NCBI RefSeq assembly: GCF_001039355.2
Contig: NW_019775567.1
Coordinates: 64,001-92,233, forward strand
DNA length: 28,233 nucleotides
Source of the DNA: Lingula anatina
Lineage: Eukaryota; Brachiopoda; Lingulata; Lingulida; Lingulidae
Reading direction: 5' to 3'
The translations under genes were made by a program, and so were the position numbers. A model generated the notes under the pieces. It worked only from the letters and a program-made list of their open reading frames with translations. It had not been told where the DNA came from and searched no databases. This document shows positions 1-11,507 of the stretch, in pieces. Position 1 is the stretch's first letter. Each line of letters opens with the position of its first letter.

Positions 1-820
1 AAAGGATAAGTACAGCCCCTCTGCTTGCTAGCTCTGCTTTGCTGCCTGCCAACTCCTCTCTCTCTCTCCTCTCTGTCCAACAGCTGCCTTCAGCACACTG
101 TGGGTAATCACATGCAAAGTGTTACCTGATCCAAAGCTGAGACTGGCTGCTGCTGCTGCTGCCCATCTTAATTCTCAACGCTGCTACTAGATGCCGCCAC
201 CTTACAGGCTAGGGGTCAGGGGTTAATTTGACCTGAACTTGAATGGTCAGATAAAAATACCACCGGGCAGTCAGTTTGTAATCTAGAAACCTTATTGTTG
301 TGTATTGGCATTAATGAACAATGCTGCCAAATTTGTATTTAAAAAAAAAAAGTGTTCTAGTGCCAAACACTGGTAATTTGAGACAATTAATCTGATCAAG
401 CAAATTTACAAACTCAAAACTGTATCTATTAAGCAAGAGAGAGCTCAGAACTATTTCCATTTGTAGATAACGCTACATTAAACTACCCATTTAGTTTCCA
501 AGTTCAGAGGTTAGATTTTAAAAGAACATTCCTCTCAATGACTTTAACATGTCAGACATTATGTTTGCAACTAAAAAAAATGCTGCAGCAGTTGATGAGC
601 CTTGAATTCTATGGAGAAGATTTCTTTCTCAGCAAGTGGTCTGAAAATGTGGTTGTAGAATAAAGGAAATGGAAGAACGCTTCCCTTATCTCCTATTATA
701 GAACTTGAAAACAGTTCCATTCAAGAAAATGAGGAATGTATATAAGTTTGGAGGGCTAAACAGTGAGGCACTTCATTTCTTATCTCCTGCAGACATTTTC
801 TGTTTATTAACTCATTTTTC
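1..820. other. AT-rich non-coding stretch with a CT-rich start
   Basis: No supportable gene is seen. The first 80 bases are pyrimidine-rich, with a CTCTCT tract at about 55-78 that runs into CCAACAG at 75-82, so it resembles a splice acceptor. No convincing exon follows, because a GTAATC donor-like sequence comes after only about 20 bases. A short CTG trinucleotide run (about 148-161) lies downstream. Around 210-235 there are nuclear-receptor-like half sites (GGGGTCA and TGACCT), which are too short to interpret alone. Confidence 0.5.
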
Positions 821-821
821 A

Positions 822-838
822 TTTTTTTTTTTTTTTTT
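822..838. repeat. Poly-T homopolymer
   Basis: Seventeen consecutive T residues. A homopolymer of this length may be polymorphic. No retroposon body with target duplications is recognisable next to it. Confidence 0.9.
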
Positions 839-2779
839 CTAAAGTTCACACCCCCAGATTTTTAAAATCTGCCAACAAAATGCTTCTAAAAACATTGCAG
901 GTAAACAAAAATACAAATAGTTTGAGAATAACAATTTAAAAGAGTGAAATGTCAAGGGATTTTTTAAACTAAATAGAAAGGAAAAAAGGGGTAAAAATAA
1001 CAGCCACAGGTTTAAAATCTGCCAGTAATTATCTCCTGGCACGTTACAATGATGGACACATGTCTGTCATAACGGAAGAATCTTTCCAAACAGAAGCTAT
1101 AAAAACTTAACATGGCTGTCATGGTTGACTTAATCAAGAGGAGCTCATGTTAACAGCTGGCAATCACACCTGACCCGACTACCAAAGATGATCAAAATTA
1201 ACTGCTTTAATAGCAACAAGGATACATTAAGTAACATAATTTGAAGACATTAAGCATAATTTTAATATAGAGTCAATATTAAACATGGGAAGTAAAATTG
1301 GTGACATAGCGATCTGTATTTCTTATCAATTTTTTTTAAATGGTGAAATTAACAACAGTATATCCAATTACAAAAAGGGAAAGAATAAAACAAATCTTAG
1401 AAAAAGACTAGAACAATTCAGCTGTAGAGAAAAGAGGTCTTTATAATCACAAAAACTGCATAGGCTGACAAATAAAATGAAATTACCACAGAGAATCTGG
1501 AATTCACATGAGATGCCTTTTATTACAGAGATCAGATAAAAAAACATCGTCTGGCTTTTAACCTTTGGAATACCTCAAGTTGTCTAAAGATGTAACAGCT
1601 TTGGCTTCCTTCCTCTCTTTATCCCAACACGCTTCGATAGGGACTCGGGTCATCTTACATGCAACATGACTACGAAATTCCAATAAAAATACCTGCAGAC
1701 AGGATTTCTGCCAATTTGTGTTTTTTGGGATTTTCCTTTTTTTGTGGAAACCTTTTGGATGCACTTCCAGGAATCTTGTTCTTACTTCCCAGCAAAAGAG
1801 AGAACGATTTTGATCAAACTAAAATTCTAAAATTATGCTGGGACGCACTTTTCTGTTTTCAGATATTTCTTATCTCAGTTATCAAGAAATTAATTTTTTT
1901 ATTCTGGCTGCAAAAAACCACTCTACTATGATCAAGCATACTGACCTACATATGCCTTTTTTCATTCATAATTTTCATCACAGTCAAGCTGCAAATTGTT
2001 AATCTAGATGCATCATTCTATTCTGGTTTTGTGCCAGCATGTTGCGAAAATTGCTGAACTTGCTGAAAAAATGTAGAAAACCATTCAACTCTTTTTAGTT
2101 AAGGTACTGAGGTGGGGAATTCAATTATTTAGCTGAACTTTTTTGCTAACACATAAGTAATTGAACAAGGACCTCAGCTATTTCTTATATTGTCAGCATT
2201 TCGAGCATACTGGCATATTCAAAACTCCCTACATGTAATAATTTACTTATCCCATGGTCAGCCTTGATTTTACTATTTGCTCATCCCATGAACAACAGTC
2301 TAATGGACTACACCTTCTAATAATAAAATTGCATATCTGATGAAAACAGCTGGTACAGTATTATTGACATACCCTTAAAGAAATATGTAATTTTGTTTTG
2401 TTACATTAAATGTATAATAAACCTTTGTTCCTCCAAGCACTGTATGGTCCATGCTGCTTGTATATGGAATTAAGTTATAACTGCACCTAATTACTTGAAT
2501 TTTTTTCCTTTAAAATTCAAGCCATGAAACAATCTGTTGTGAACCTATTGCAGCTTGCACATACTGTACAGCCATTCTCGTACCAGGTGATAGAATATCT
2601 GAGTTCTGTCTTCACCATCTAATCTCACACATGCTGCTCCAAGAGGCCACACCGATGCAGACAAGTACAGACTAAAACTTGATCACAAGTTTTTTTCCCA
2701 TTTTCGTTCAATGATCTATGACTCTTGACATAGGAGATGTCAGCTTGTTTCAGTGAATTCATAGCCAACAGTATTAATG
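839..2779. other. AT-rich non-coding stretch
   Basis: Only short open frames of up to about 90 codons are present. They are rich in F, L and K, as expected from translated AT-rich DNA, and none resembles a known family. The 90-codon plus frame at 1659-1931 was considered and set aside. No repeat family or RNA gene is visible. Confidence 0.5.
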
Positions 2780-2808
2780 TAGAGAGAGAGAGAGAGAGAG
2801 GGGGGGGG
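2780..2808. repeat. (AG)n microsatellite ending in a G-run
   Basis: Ten AG dinucleotides at 2781-2800 run directly into a run of G at 2800-2808. The purine strand could form triplex-type structure. The serine- and leucine-rich minus-strand open frame that spans it is a product of the repeat. Confidence 0.95.
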
Positions 2809-3312
2809 AAGAAATAAAAAAAACTCACGTATGTACCCATTATAGCCGCTCTGAAGAGGTAGGACGGGTAGTTACAAAAATAAGAGGAAAAAACTTTTAT
2901 GACAAGAAAACATGCATGAAATTGCTACCTTCAGTAAAATGACCAAAAAAGAATAGACATCATATAATTTAAAAACACAATAAATCAAAGTCACAAACTG
3001 AGAAAAGGTTAGCTACATGCCTACTTTAAATGTTTTAACTCCAAGGCAAATTTCCTTTACTTTTGAAAAAAACAAAACAAAACAATGTCAACAGCACTCT
3101 TTAACGACAATAGCAACTGAAGACTCTGTGCCTCTTACAAAGAGAAGACAATAAAATTGTTGCCTGCGGTGATTGTTTCAATGCAGGCAGACACACGGCT
3201 CCTGCCGTTATTTCAGGCCATCACTGGTAAACTGTTTAACAGGAAGAAAGAGTGTCATTTAGGGCACAGGTCAAGTGGTTTAAGTCATTTAAAAACAGAT
3301 TATTTCTGCTAT

Positions 3313-3590
3313 GTGACAAGAGACTGGGTGTGACACGCTCCCCGCGGAAAACTGGTGACAAGTGGACGCGAGTCTTTGACAACATCGTATTTATCATACC
3401 GATGCTGACATGTGGAGGGGAGACATTAAGGCACCCCTGATGACAGATGTATGACACTGACATTCTGACACTGGGGTGACACAACAGACAGCAGACTTGC
3501 AGTGTGACAGTGACGGACAGACAGACACCAGGCTGGCACATCAAGACAAGACACTTGCAGGATGCCTTCGATGAAAATTTAAAGCGTTGA
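3313..3590 (+). repeat. TGACA-dense degenerate repeat block
   Basis: The pentamer TGACA occurs at least eleven times on the plus strand between about 3313 and 3510 and once more at about 3587. Its reverse complement TGTCA is almost absent. Spacing is irregular, and variants such as GACAGACAG lie between the copies. This could be a decayed simple repeat or a dense cluster of TALE-homeodomain-type (TGACAG) half sites. The sequence does not decide between them. Confidence 0.55.
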
Positions 3591-4786
3591 CAATAACAGA
3601 TGGACAGGTAATAAGAAACAATATTTTAAAGAGATGAAATCTCATTACTGAAACATAAAAGAAAATTTATAAATCAATAAGGGGTTAATTACACAAAGAA
3701 ATTTAATCAATATCAATTGAAAAAACCCAAAGTAAGAAATTCTCGACATACAGAGGTCACAAAGTACTCTGAATGTGGACACATCTGACAAAGTATACCA
3801 TTTCAAAACCCATTAGACACAAGGCAGCCTGTATCCTCTCCAACCTATCAGATATACAAATATTTGGATCAGTTGCAGTAATATTCCTGTTACTATACAT
3901 CGCTACCACACCCCATTGTAGAGATGGACGCATTATTACTGGGCACATTCACTGGGATGAGATCTATGACCGAGTAAAGAGAGCGTATTTCACATATGGG
4001 TTTTTTAGTGTAGGATATTGTACCGAGTTCACAGTTTGCTGTCAGGAAATCAACTTCTCCCCTTAAGTGCAACATACTTTTTGTTCCCCTGTTGATAACA
4101 CACAATGACATGTATTGCTATTTTTCAAAGGCTGCATATTTGAAAGGAAAAGATGTTGTTTATAGCTTTACATCATGCTGAGCTATTAGTTCAATTCTCA
4201 GTATCAATTAAATAATTTACTGATCACCACCAAAATCTTCAATTCTTTGTTCGCCCATTCCTGACCTATACCGAAAATTTTATCCAAATCCATCCATAAC
4301 TATTCAAGTTAGGCTGCCAGTAGTAACAAACCAACCTAGACAAAAACAATCTTCTTGGAGGCAGCAAATATGACCAGTTCAGAGCTTGCTGACCTGATAT
4401 CCCATGTGAACTGGTCTACAAAAATGACAAGAAATCAGATAGAACAGGAATATATAAGAAATAGTAAAAGATACCAGGGGCTCGAGAATGACACTAATGA
4501 AATTCTGAGTTAACAGATGTTGTCGGAGATTCTGTTTCTTTTGTAAAGTCACATCTTGGACTATTTTGATTAATGGAGGATTTCTGGTTATTATTGGCCA
4601 GGTAGTAAGTACAGCGAGTGCTGCATGGAAGATCAGCACACATGACATGCTGAGAAAGGAATGTCTGTGCATAATGACAGCAACATATTTTCTTTTAAAT
4701 AATAAATCTAAAATCTTGTAAATCCTTGTAAATCTTTGGAAATAGACAACATAATGCGTTGACTGTTTTTATAAAAATCCATCCCG

Positions 4787-4813
4787 CCCCCCCCCCCCCA
4801 AAATTTTTTTTTT
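4787..4813. repeat. C-run followed by a T-run
   Basis: Thirteen C residues at 4787-4799 are followed by AAAA and a T-run to 4813. The minus strand carries the corresponding long G-run. The proline-rich plus frame across it is an artefact of the tract. Confidence 0.9.
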
Positions 4814-5946
4814 CAAAAATTACCTTATTTGTATTCCTCCTCTTTTGTATTGATCTCAACCTGAAAAACTTAAAATTCTGCCACTGTAACATAACTAATC
4901 AAGAATCATTGCAGGTCGTAAGTCAGACAAACACTTTATCTCCGATAACCCCTTATTTTACCACAAATATGCTCTGTTTTGATTTCATCTCCAAGATTAA
5001 ATATCATAAGTGTCTTCAGCATCTTATGAGTATTTATCCTAAAGAACCCTGTGGTAGCAACTTATCACTTAATTTTACCACAACAATGTCATTTTTAGCA
5101 TTTTTCTCTTGGTCACATGTCACCTGATCGTTTCTTCGTGTTATCAACCTTTTAGTATCAGTATCCTTATCACCAATATTAGGCATCTGACACCATGTTT
5201 TTTGTCATTTTTGTAATGAACATGTACTTTTGTTACTTCCCATCAGTAATACAGATTGACACAAAAAAACTGAAGCTGATAGAAATGAGCTTAAAATGAA
5301 GGATAATCTTTGGTGCATTTATTTGTCATTTCATCCCAAGACACCTAAATCCCCCATAAGTTACACTGGTATCCTGGTGCATGCTACCAAGATTTCTTGT
5401 TAAGAAAGTAAATTGCCTCTTAACAATATCATTGACAAGACACTCATTAACAGCAACAGCAATTAAAATATGCAAATCAAAACTGTCACAACAGACCGCA
5501 GACAAAACCCAGGAACTTGTGACACAATAATAGAACCACGGTGAGATAAGACTTTTCTCAATATCATAAAGGCAGGAATCCTAACACAGATAATTAAAAT
5601 TGTACATTTGATAATTTGATAATTCCTTTGAAGTCAATCAGTTAGATCTTCTGCAGATAATTACAACATAATTATTACATACAGAAGAGAGACAATCATT
5701 AATCATTAATATTGCCACTATAACCTAAGGATCCCACGAACTGAAATTAATTGGTATTTTTTATCAAAGTTACATGCGGCACTCCTCAAATTAAGCAATG
5801 TATTGGACATCATACAACACTTCAAACTTAATTACATCACTGTAAAAGAACAAACGAGGGAATCTCTGAACCCTTGACACTATTAGCACCCTTAAATAGC
5901 TTTCCCTGCATCTTATATTAAGGAACTTGTTCGTATCATATTCTCT

Positions 5947-6047
5947 GATTGGCGTCCTGTGAGATATTAATTGATATAAAAAGGAAGGCTGACAAACATT
6001 AACCGCACATTATGGGTGTCAAGAGCTGGACCCCTTGGGTCAAATAA
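5947..6047 (+). promoter_or_regulatory. CCAAT-box plus TATA-like promoter candidate
   Basis: GATTGGC at 5947-5953 matches the inverted CCAAT (NF-Y) core. It lies 21 bases before a TATAAAAAGG sequence at 5975-5984. A TATA-directed start would fall near 6005-6010, just before an ATG at 6012 that opens an 11-codon frame ending in TAA at 6045-6047. The spacing is right for a core promoter. Both motifs are short, however, and TATA-like strings are common in DNA this AT-rich. No downstream gene is recognisable, so this is only a candidate. Confidence 0.2.
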
Positions 6048-6176
6048 AGCATATTAAGACATTAACTCAAGAAGGATAATGATTTTATTGGAGAGTTAAG
6101 GGGTAATACTTTGGTTTTGACATAATGCATTAAATACATTTTAAGATAAATCAAAAATGTTATGGTTCAGCCATTT

Positions 6177-6194
6177 CCCCCCCCCCTTTTTTTT
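6177..6194. repeat. C-run followed directly by a T-run
   Basis: Ten C residues are followed by eight T residues. A separate G-run lies at 6292-6301. Both are homopolymer tracts of the kind scattered through the window. Confidence 0.9.
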
Positions 6195-6598
6195 AATAAC
6201 ATATCATCAATATTTGTGTAGGTTTTTTAAATGCTGACCATTCCCAGAAAGGTGAATGTTGATGGTAAAAAGTTTATATTGTCCATAAGGAGGGGGGGGG
6301 GCTGTACAAATCAGTTGGGACTCGTACACCATCAGATGATAAGAAGATGTGGAACATTTAGGACCCCTGATAGCAATCAACCCTCCACCTCCACAGAAAA
6401 TCTCCCGTTGATAGGGTATCTTGGAGATAATAAGGGTAAAGTGTCAAGTGCCATGTGTCAAAACTCAGCCCCGCCAACACAAAAACACTTTGCTCCAGTG
6501 AAGGACAATTTTTTTCACAAAGCAATAAGTGACATGTGATAGAGACATGCATGATACAACCTTTCCCCATCAAACATGCTTGCTTTGTTGTATGGACA
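6195..6598. other. Non-coding stretch with a G-run
   Basis: A 102-codon plus frame (6231-6539) crosses the G-run at 6292-6301 and has no recognisable domain. A minus-strand frame across the same region continues into GA-repeat-derived serine/leucine sequence. I see no supported gene. Confidence 0.45.
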
Positions 6599-6631
6599 GA
6601 GAGAGAGAGGGAGAGAGAGGGAGAGAGAGAG
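6599..6631. repeat. Left half of a split (GA)n microsatellite
   Basis: An interrupted GA tract, with GG interruptions, ends exactly at the left terminus of the 168-bp element. A longer, purer GA tract resumes immediately after the element. Together they look like one microsatellite split by an insertion. Confidence 0.9.
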
Positions 6632-6797
6632 CAGGTCCGTAGCCAGGGGGGGTTCGGGGGGTTCGAAAGAACTGCCCTTTTTGCTGGGAAAAGGTCCACT
6701 TTGGATAAAATTTGACCTAGGTACATGCAAGTTTTATGGTAGAAGGTCCACTTTTTCAGAAAACGAACCCCCCATTTGAAATTGCTGGCTACGGGCC

Positions 6798-6799
<2 letters not shown>
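6632..6799. mobile_element. Short TIR element (CAGGYCCGTAGCCAG ends) inside a GA microsatellite
   Basis: The left end CAGGTCCGTAGCCAG (6632-6646) and the reverse complement of the right end CTGGCTACGGGCCTG (6785-6799) are inverted repeats that differ at one position. A second layer follows: a G-run and TTCG at the left are mirrored by CGAACCCCCC at the right. The interior has a direct repeat, AAGGTCCACTTT, near 6691-6702 and again near 6744-6755. At 168 bp there is no room for a transposase, so this is a non-autonomous MITE-like element. GA sequence on both sides is compatible with a target duplication such as GAGAGAGA, whose length cannot be measured inside a simple repeat. The superfamily is uncertain. 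A related single end occurs at 21602-21616. Confidence 0.8.
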
Positions 6800-6856
<57 letters not shown>

Positions 6857-6857
6857 G
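6800..6857. repeat. Right half of a split (GA)n microsatellite
   Basis: A nearly pure GA tract begins at the right end of the 168-bp element and continues to about 6857. A degenerate purine-rich tail follows to about 6905. The minus-strand serine/leucine open frames over this region are low-complexity artefacts. Confidence 0.95.
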
Positions 6858-7147
6858 TAGAAAGATAGGGGGAAGAAAGGAGAAGGGATGGAAGAAGAGA
6901 GGGAGAAACTGACACATGTCAATTAAGACATATCTATTGGACAGGAAACTAGACAAGGTGAGATATGGTATTGACTTCTTCACATTAATCTGCGTCTTTA
7001 TTTGTTCAAGGAGGCAAACTGTCACAACAAACCTTCAAAATGCCCTCTACTTTGTAATCAACTGATCAATAGTGAGATTTCCTTGTTTACAATTTAAGGG
7101 ATCATACTTTCAAATTGCCAGGTCTCCATAGAAAGCATTAAGCCTTA

Positions 7148-7361
7148 GGGCGCATTCTCATAGATTTTAGATCGATCTAACCCCGTGGGGAGTCTCACTA
7201 GATTACTGTTAGATAATCCGCCTTAAATGTCCGTCCTGCCTACTACAAGCTGAAAGTGGGTAATGAACTTTCATGCCCGCTCCGCTGACAGCTATTTAGC
7301 GTGAACCCCCAGGGAGTTAGGTCGATCTAGTTGGATCGATCTAATCTCTGGGAATGGGGTC
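7148..7361 (-). mobile_element. PIF/Harbinger-like MITE, copy 1 (reverse orientation)
   Basis: This 214-bp element is flanked by TTA on both sides (7145-7147 and 7362-7364), a three-base target duplication typical of PIF/Harbinger transposons. The ends are imperfect inverted repeats with the pattern G-x-C-x-CCATTCYCA followed by the palindrome TAGATCGATCTA. The inverted repeat extends inward, so nearly the whole element could fold into a long hairpin around a central segment containing CTTGTAGTAGG and GTTNATTACC when read on the minus strand. One end carries two tandem GATCGAYC-type motifs and the other carries one. Here the double-motif end is on the right, so the copy lies opposite to copies 2 and 3. 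It encodes no protein. The superfamily is inferred from the TTA duplication, not from a transposase. Confidence 0.85.
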
Positions 7362-7364
7362 TTA

Positions 7365-9019
7365 GAAGTAAGGTGTTCTGTTTGGGTTATTTCAGGGTCT
7401 CGTTGAACAGAGTACAGTCAGTAAGGACTGGAGCCTACAAAATTATCATGTTCATGTATTATATGGACTTTTAAAAGTATTAATGATTATCCATACACAT
7501 GTACCTAATACACTAGACTCTTTAAAGTTTCTAATTTAATTTTTAACCTTAATTTAAATATACATTAACCAGGGATTATCATTTCCTAATCATTGAGAAA
7601 AAATTTTTAAAATATGTATCTTTGTGAAATTCAAAATGACAAAACATCTGAACAACTGAAAAATTGGCCACAAATGTCACTTTTTTACTCAAATAAACTT
7701 ATCAATTTAGTTAAATTAACTGACTTGGAAACATTGCAAATATGTCAAACATCAAATTGCAAATATTACAGCTACAAAATAAATCCCTTCTGCATTCTTT
7801 TTTACTTAAAACTCTACTTTCTGTGTTTTTTAAATTCTTGTTCATACATCTAGAGGGTTAAGTTTTAAGTTTCAAGGGCCTTGCAACTGTGTGCATTTTC
7901 AAAATTCAGTTTCCTGGCCCAACTATTCCTCACAGGGGCCAGCATTTTGATAAATTTCACAGGCATGATCAAAGATAAACCCACACCAGTGGTCCCTAAA
8001 TGATTTCATTCTTGTTTCTTTAGTAAACCGAACATTTATTTTTATAACATCAAAGAGGAACACCTTGCTCCATTATGGACATATAATGATAGAAAAACAC
8101 AGTGAAAGCAATGTAGTTGACTTCCCCTTGAAATTTACCTGCACCATTCATTCTTGCATAATTTGTGTTTGATCGAAGGTTTGTCTTTTGTTTAACCTGT
8201 TTTGAGAGCTTGTTGGTTTAGAAGGGGCACCATAGCGCAAGGTCAGGTGTAATACATATTTGTCAAAAAGGTTAACAATATACAAGAGTCAAACTTCAGG
8301 TGAAAATATTCAAATTATGAGAATCAAAGGAAAAGGCAGGAACATTACAGGAAGCACAAACAAATTACCCAAATTCTTGTCATTGCTTGGAGATCCTGAT
8401 CTGCTTTCAAAGTAAACCTCCACCTTGGTATGGTTGGAAAAATTTTGATTGGAAATAATGTTATATTTTCTGTTTTCATATAGCAAAAAATGCATTTCTC
8501 ATCTTACATAAGAGATCATATTTGAAAGCACAATTCACTTCAATGTAAGGACAAAATAAGCATTCTCTGCTGCACAATGCACACTTCCTGTCTTTAAAAA
8601 CAGAAAATATAAGGGGAAAAATGAACACAAAGTTACTGAGTACTACTTTTAGACACTGACTTCGGCATTTAAAAACTCAGTTATGTGCTTTATTCTCAAA
8701 ACAATGGTTGTTTTCTTTTTCTAAAATTAATTTTGCCACATATATTTTCTATCATTAAATTTTTCATATATCATTTAAATAAATAATGACCCTTCTTAAG
8801 GCCAAATTATCAATCACATGTGATGACTTAGTCTTTTGCTATTTAACTTATTTATCCCAGTCAGACCAAAGAGCACTAAACAGTCATTTAATGTTTCTTT
8901 GCTTGCAACGCCAAAAAGAAGAGATAAAAGCAAGGAAAATTTCTTATTTAAGTCGCCCTTTCAATTGAAATGCCAAGTCCTTCTAGCTCTCCATTTTAGG
9001 TAAAAAAAAAAATGTCAAC
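7365..9019. other. AT-rich non-coding stretch
   Basis: No supportable gene. The longest plus frame (7614-7853) is made of AT-rich codons and has no family features. No splice pair, RNA gene or transposon end was noticed. Confidence 0.5.
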
Positions 9020-9410
9020 TTGACACCCGCAGGCCTAACAACACAATCACTACCAATAACTGAGCCAAAACATCCGTCCCATTAGCAATTACACCAAAGC
9101 TTTTTTAACGCAATATTTTTTTCAACTTTTATTCAATTTTCCATCAGCATCATTCTTTAACTGACCACAAGCCTAGCAATAGAACAAACGCCACCAAGTG
9201 AACCATCAAAACATCCTGGCCATCATTTCTAGGCCACAATAACCAACAAAACAAAATGTCCCCAAACAACAAAGTACAACGTTTACTCACTTTCCTCTAA
9301 TAAACCCCAAAGTATGCAACACCTTCTTCTCAAATTAATACACTAAATGCCACAAACCTCCGCAAAACAAACACCATGAAAAAACCCTCCACCACACAGG
9401 TGTTGTCTAA
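9020..9410. other. Segment with extreme C-over-G strand skew
   Basis: The plus strand is rich in A and C and very poor in G. By direct count, 9241-9360 holds 37 C and 6 G in 120 bases. The skew fades at about 9410, where G-containing sequence resumes. No open frame, tandem repeat unit or transposon end accounts for it. Possible causes are strand-biased mutation or an ancient degenerate CA-rich repeat. Confidence 0.6.
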
Positions 9411-11467
9411 TAGCCCCGGGGTGATCAGAAGTCACGGTGACAGACATCAAAGCCTAGCCTCTGTTTGAATTGTGTTCTGTGTGTTTGTTAGTACACAGAC
9501 ACAGAAGTTTTGATGTCATTTACAGGTGTGGAAACAGTGTGACAATGCACTGACAGAGTGAAGGATACAGGACACAGATTCATCTCCTATATATGCATTA
9601 TAATATTTTTAAATATTAAAATTATTATTAAAATAGCACATTGTTTGTCAAAGAACACAATAAATGATTTACTGTTTTGTAAGTTGTGCAATTCAAAAAT
9701 ATTCAATGCACCGACAAAAACATTATTTTACTTCGTGGGCTAACATGCTAGCACCTTCATTCTTGCCTAACTTATACATTTATGAATTTTCGAAAAAAAT
9801 CTATTTAAAACTAAATTTTGCTTTAATAAAACACGATAAACAAAAGATCTTAAAATTCCATTCATTTCTGGCAATAAGGGGTACAGTTTATGACCTCCAA
9901 ACATTTATCAAGCCTGCTTTGTAAAGATACTGAATTTGCCAGGAGTAGTGGCTCTGGATAAGAGATTCCTGGTCTATAGAGTTGTGTCATTTCCCCTCCT
10001 ATATCTCCACTGATCCCACCATCACACATTCCTTATACACACAAATGTCAATCATATGTCAATTAATGACAAATACTTCACACCTCTCTGGGTAACTGAG
10101 CCATGTAGTCACAATGAGGCTGCGGTATTATGTTCGGCATCACCAGACCCGCAGCCAGCAATGTCAAAAGAGAAATTCTTTTTCTGAAAAATCAGACCAA
10201 TTCTTCCTCTTCATTTACCCATTTTGAGAAATGACACAAAACTTACATCAATTTTGATTCTGACAGAATGTTTTTGAAAGAAGGGTGTTTTATTTAAATG
10301 CCGACCCATCTCCCCTCCGCATATGGCCAGAGAAGGACGTCCTAATTGTTAAAATGAAACTAACTATCATGTAAATAGGCTTCTGCACCTTCTGTCTGGT
10401 ATGTGCATCCTAATGCCATGCTTATAACAGCTACCACATGAGGAAACATGTAGCTATAAAAAATTGCAAACTGTTTATGTACTTTAACAAAAAGAGACAA
10501 TGAATACATTTACACCAGCAATATGGTTGTTTATCTGAGATAATCAGTAAGAAATATTAATGTATAAAATTCATTCATCAGAACTTTTTGAAAATGGCTT
10601 TGTTTGCTGGTCTGATTGTTTTTATTCATGTCTATTCATTAACTTGTTTACCTATTCACTTGGATGGTTGTGATTTTAAATGGTATACATTTATTCTAAA
10701 CTTTTCTCTTAATCAAGCATATGATAAGTCTCCAATTTGTACTTGTTAATCTAACTCATTCAACATCACATAATATAACAGGGTCCTCTAAATAACATTA
10801 ATTTTCTTTCATCTGCCTCAAATAACATTGTGCAAGGCCATTTACAGGTTTAAAGTGCTATTTCCTTAATTACAAACATTTCTTTTACCTCTGCAGGTGC
10901 TAACATAGGACATTTACCATTTACATTCATTAATACATTGAAATTCATTTGCTTTTCTATTTCTTTCTTTTTAAACTTCAATTAGGAGTGTCTTTTTTTC
11001 TACATAATATGAAAAACAAATAAAATTTATCATGTTTTCATATTTACCAGGTTCTTCTCATACATAAAACAGACTATGGCATCTACATGTACAACTACTC
11101 TTGAAATACATGTACCTAACAGGATATTTAGGGGGTGAAAAGTCCCTATACAGAAACTTGTCTGTCTGCACGAGGAGCATTTCACTTGGAATTTACCCTT
11201 TTTTTTGGAACCAAAAAAAACTTTAATTGTCTTCAACAAAACAATAGGGTTTAAGATAATCCTTGCCATTTTCTGACAGACATAATTTGTCAGAAGCAAA
11301 TTAAACAAATTATGTTTCAATAATGTGTCTTTGAAATAACTGTGACATCTAAACAGATAGACATCTCTATGTTAATTAAAAAATTCTCTCCCCATTATTT
11401 TTTGCCACGAGTCACGAGTCCAACAAGAGACTCAGTCTGAATAAAAAAAATGTATCAAAAATCCCAA
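9411..11467. other. Non-coding stretch with a spaced inverted repeat near 9.45 kb
   Basis: A 9-bp perfect inverted repeat, GACATCAAA (9443-9451) and TTTGATGTC (9509-9517), encloses 57 bases. Nothing else stands out; the rest is AT-rich DNA with short F-, K- and L-rich frames and no domain. Confidence 0.45.
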
Positions 11468-11507
11468 TTTTTTTTTTTTATTTTTTTTTTTTTTTTTTTT
11501 TTTTTTT
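11468..11507. repeat. Long poly-T tract
   Basis: Forty bases of T with a single A at 11480. This could be the tail of a retroposed sequence on the minus strand, but no retroposon body or target duplication is recognisable beside it. Confidence 0.9.

Larger units (their letters stand above)
2809..6176. other. AT-rich non-coding stretch with local anomalies
   Basis: No supportable coding sequence. It contains a TGACA-dense block (3313-3590), a C-run followed by a T-run (4787-4813) and a CCAAT/TATA-like arrangement (5947-5984); these are listed separately. Open frames at 3236-3544, 3773-4066 and 4759-5127 lack recognisable motifs and flanking splice signals. Confidence 0.5.

Noticed and set aside
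3236-3544. 102-codon minus-strand frame rich in V, S and C
   Set aside because: It is the complement of the TGACA-dense block, has no known motif, and its openness follows from base composition.
4187-4201. GTTCAATTCTC resembling a tRNA B box
   Set aside because: No matching A box or cloverleaf could be found around it.
4759-5127. 122-codon plus frame with a proline run
   Set aside because: The prolines come from a 13-base C-run, and the rest is AT-rich translation without a domain.
6358-7025. Several minus-strand open frames of 60-185 codons rich in serine and leucine
   Set aside because: They are translations of the GA microsatellite and the embedded TIR element, not proteins.
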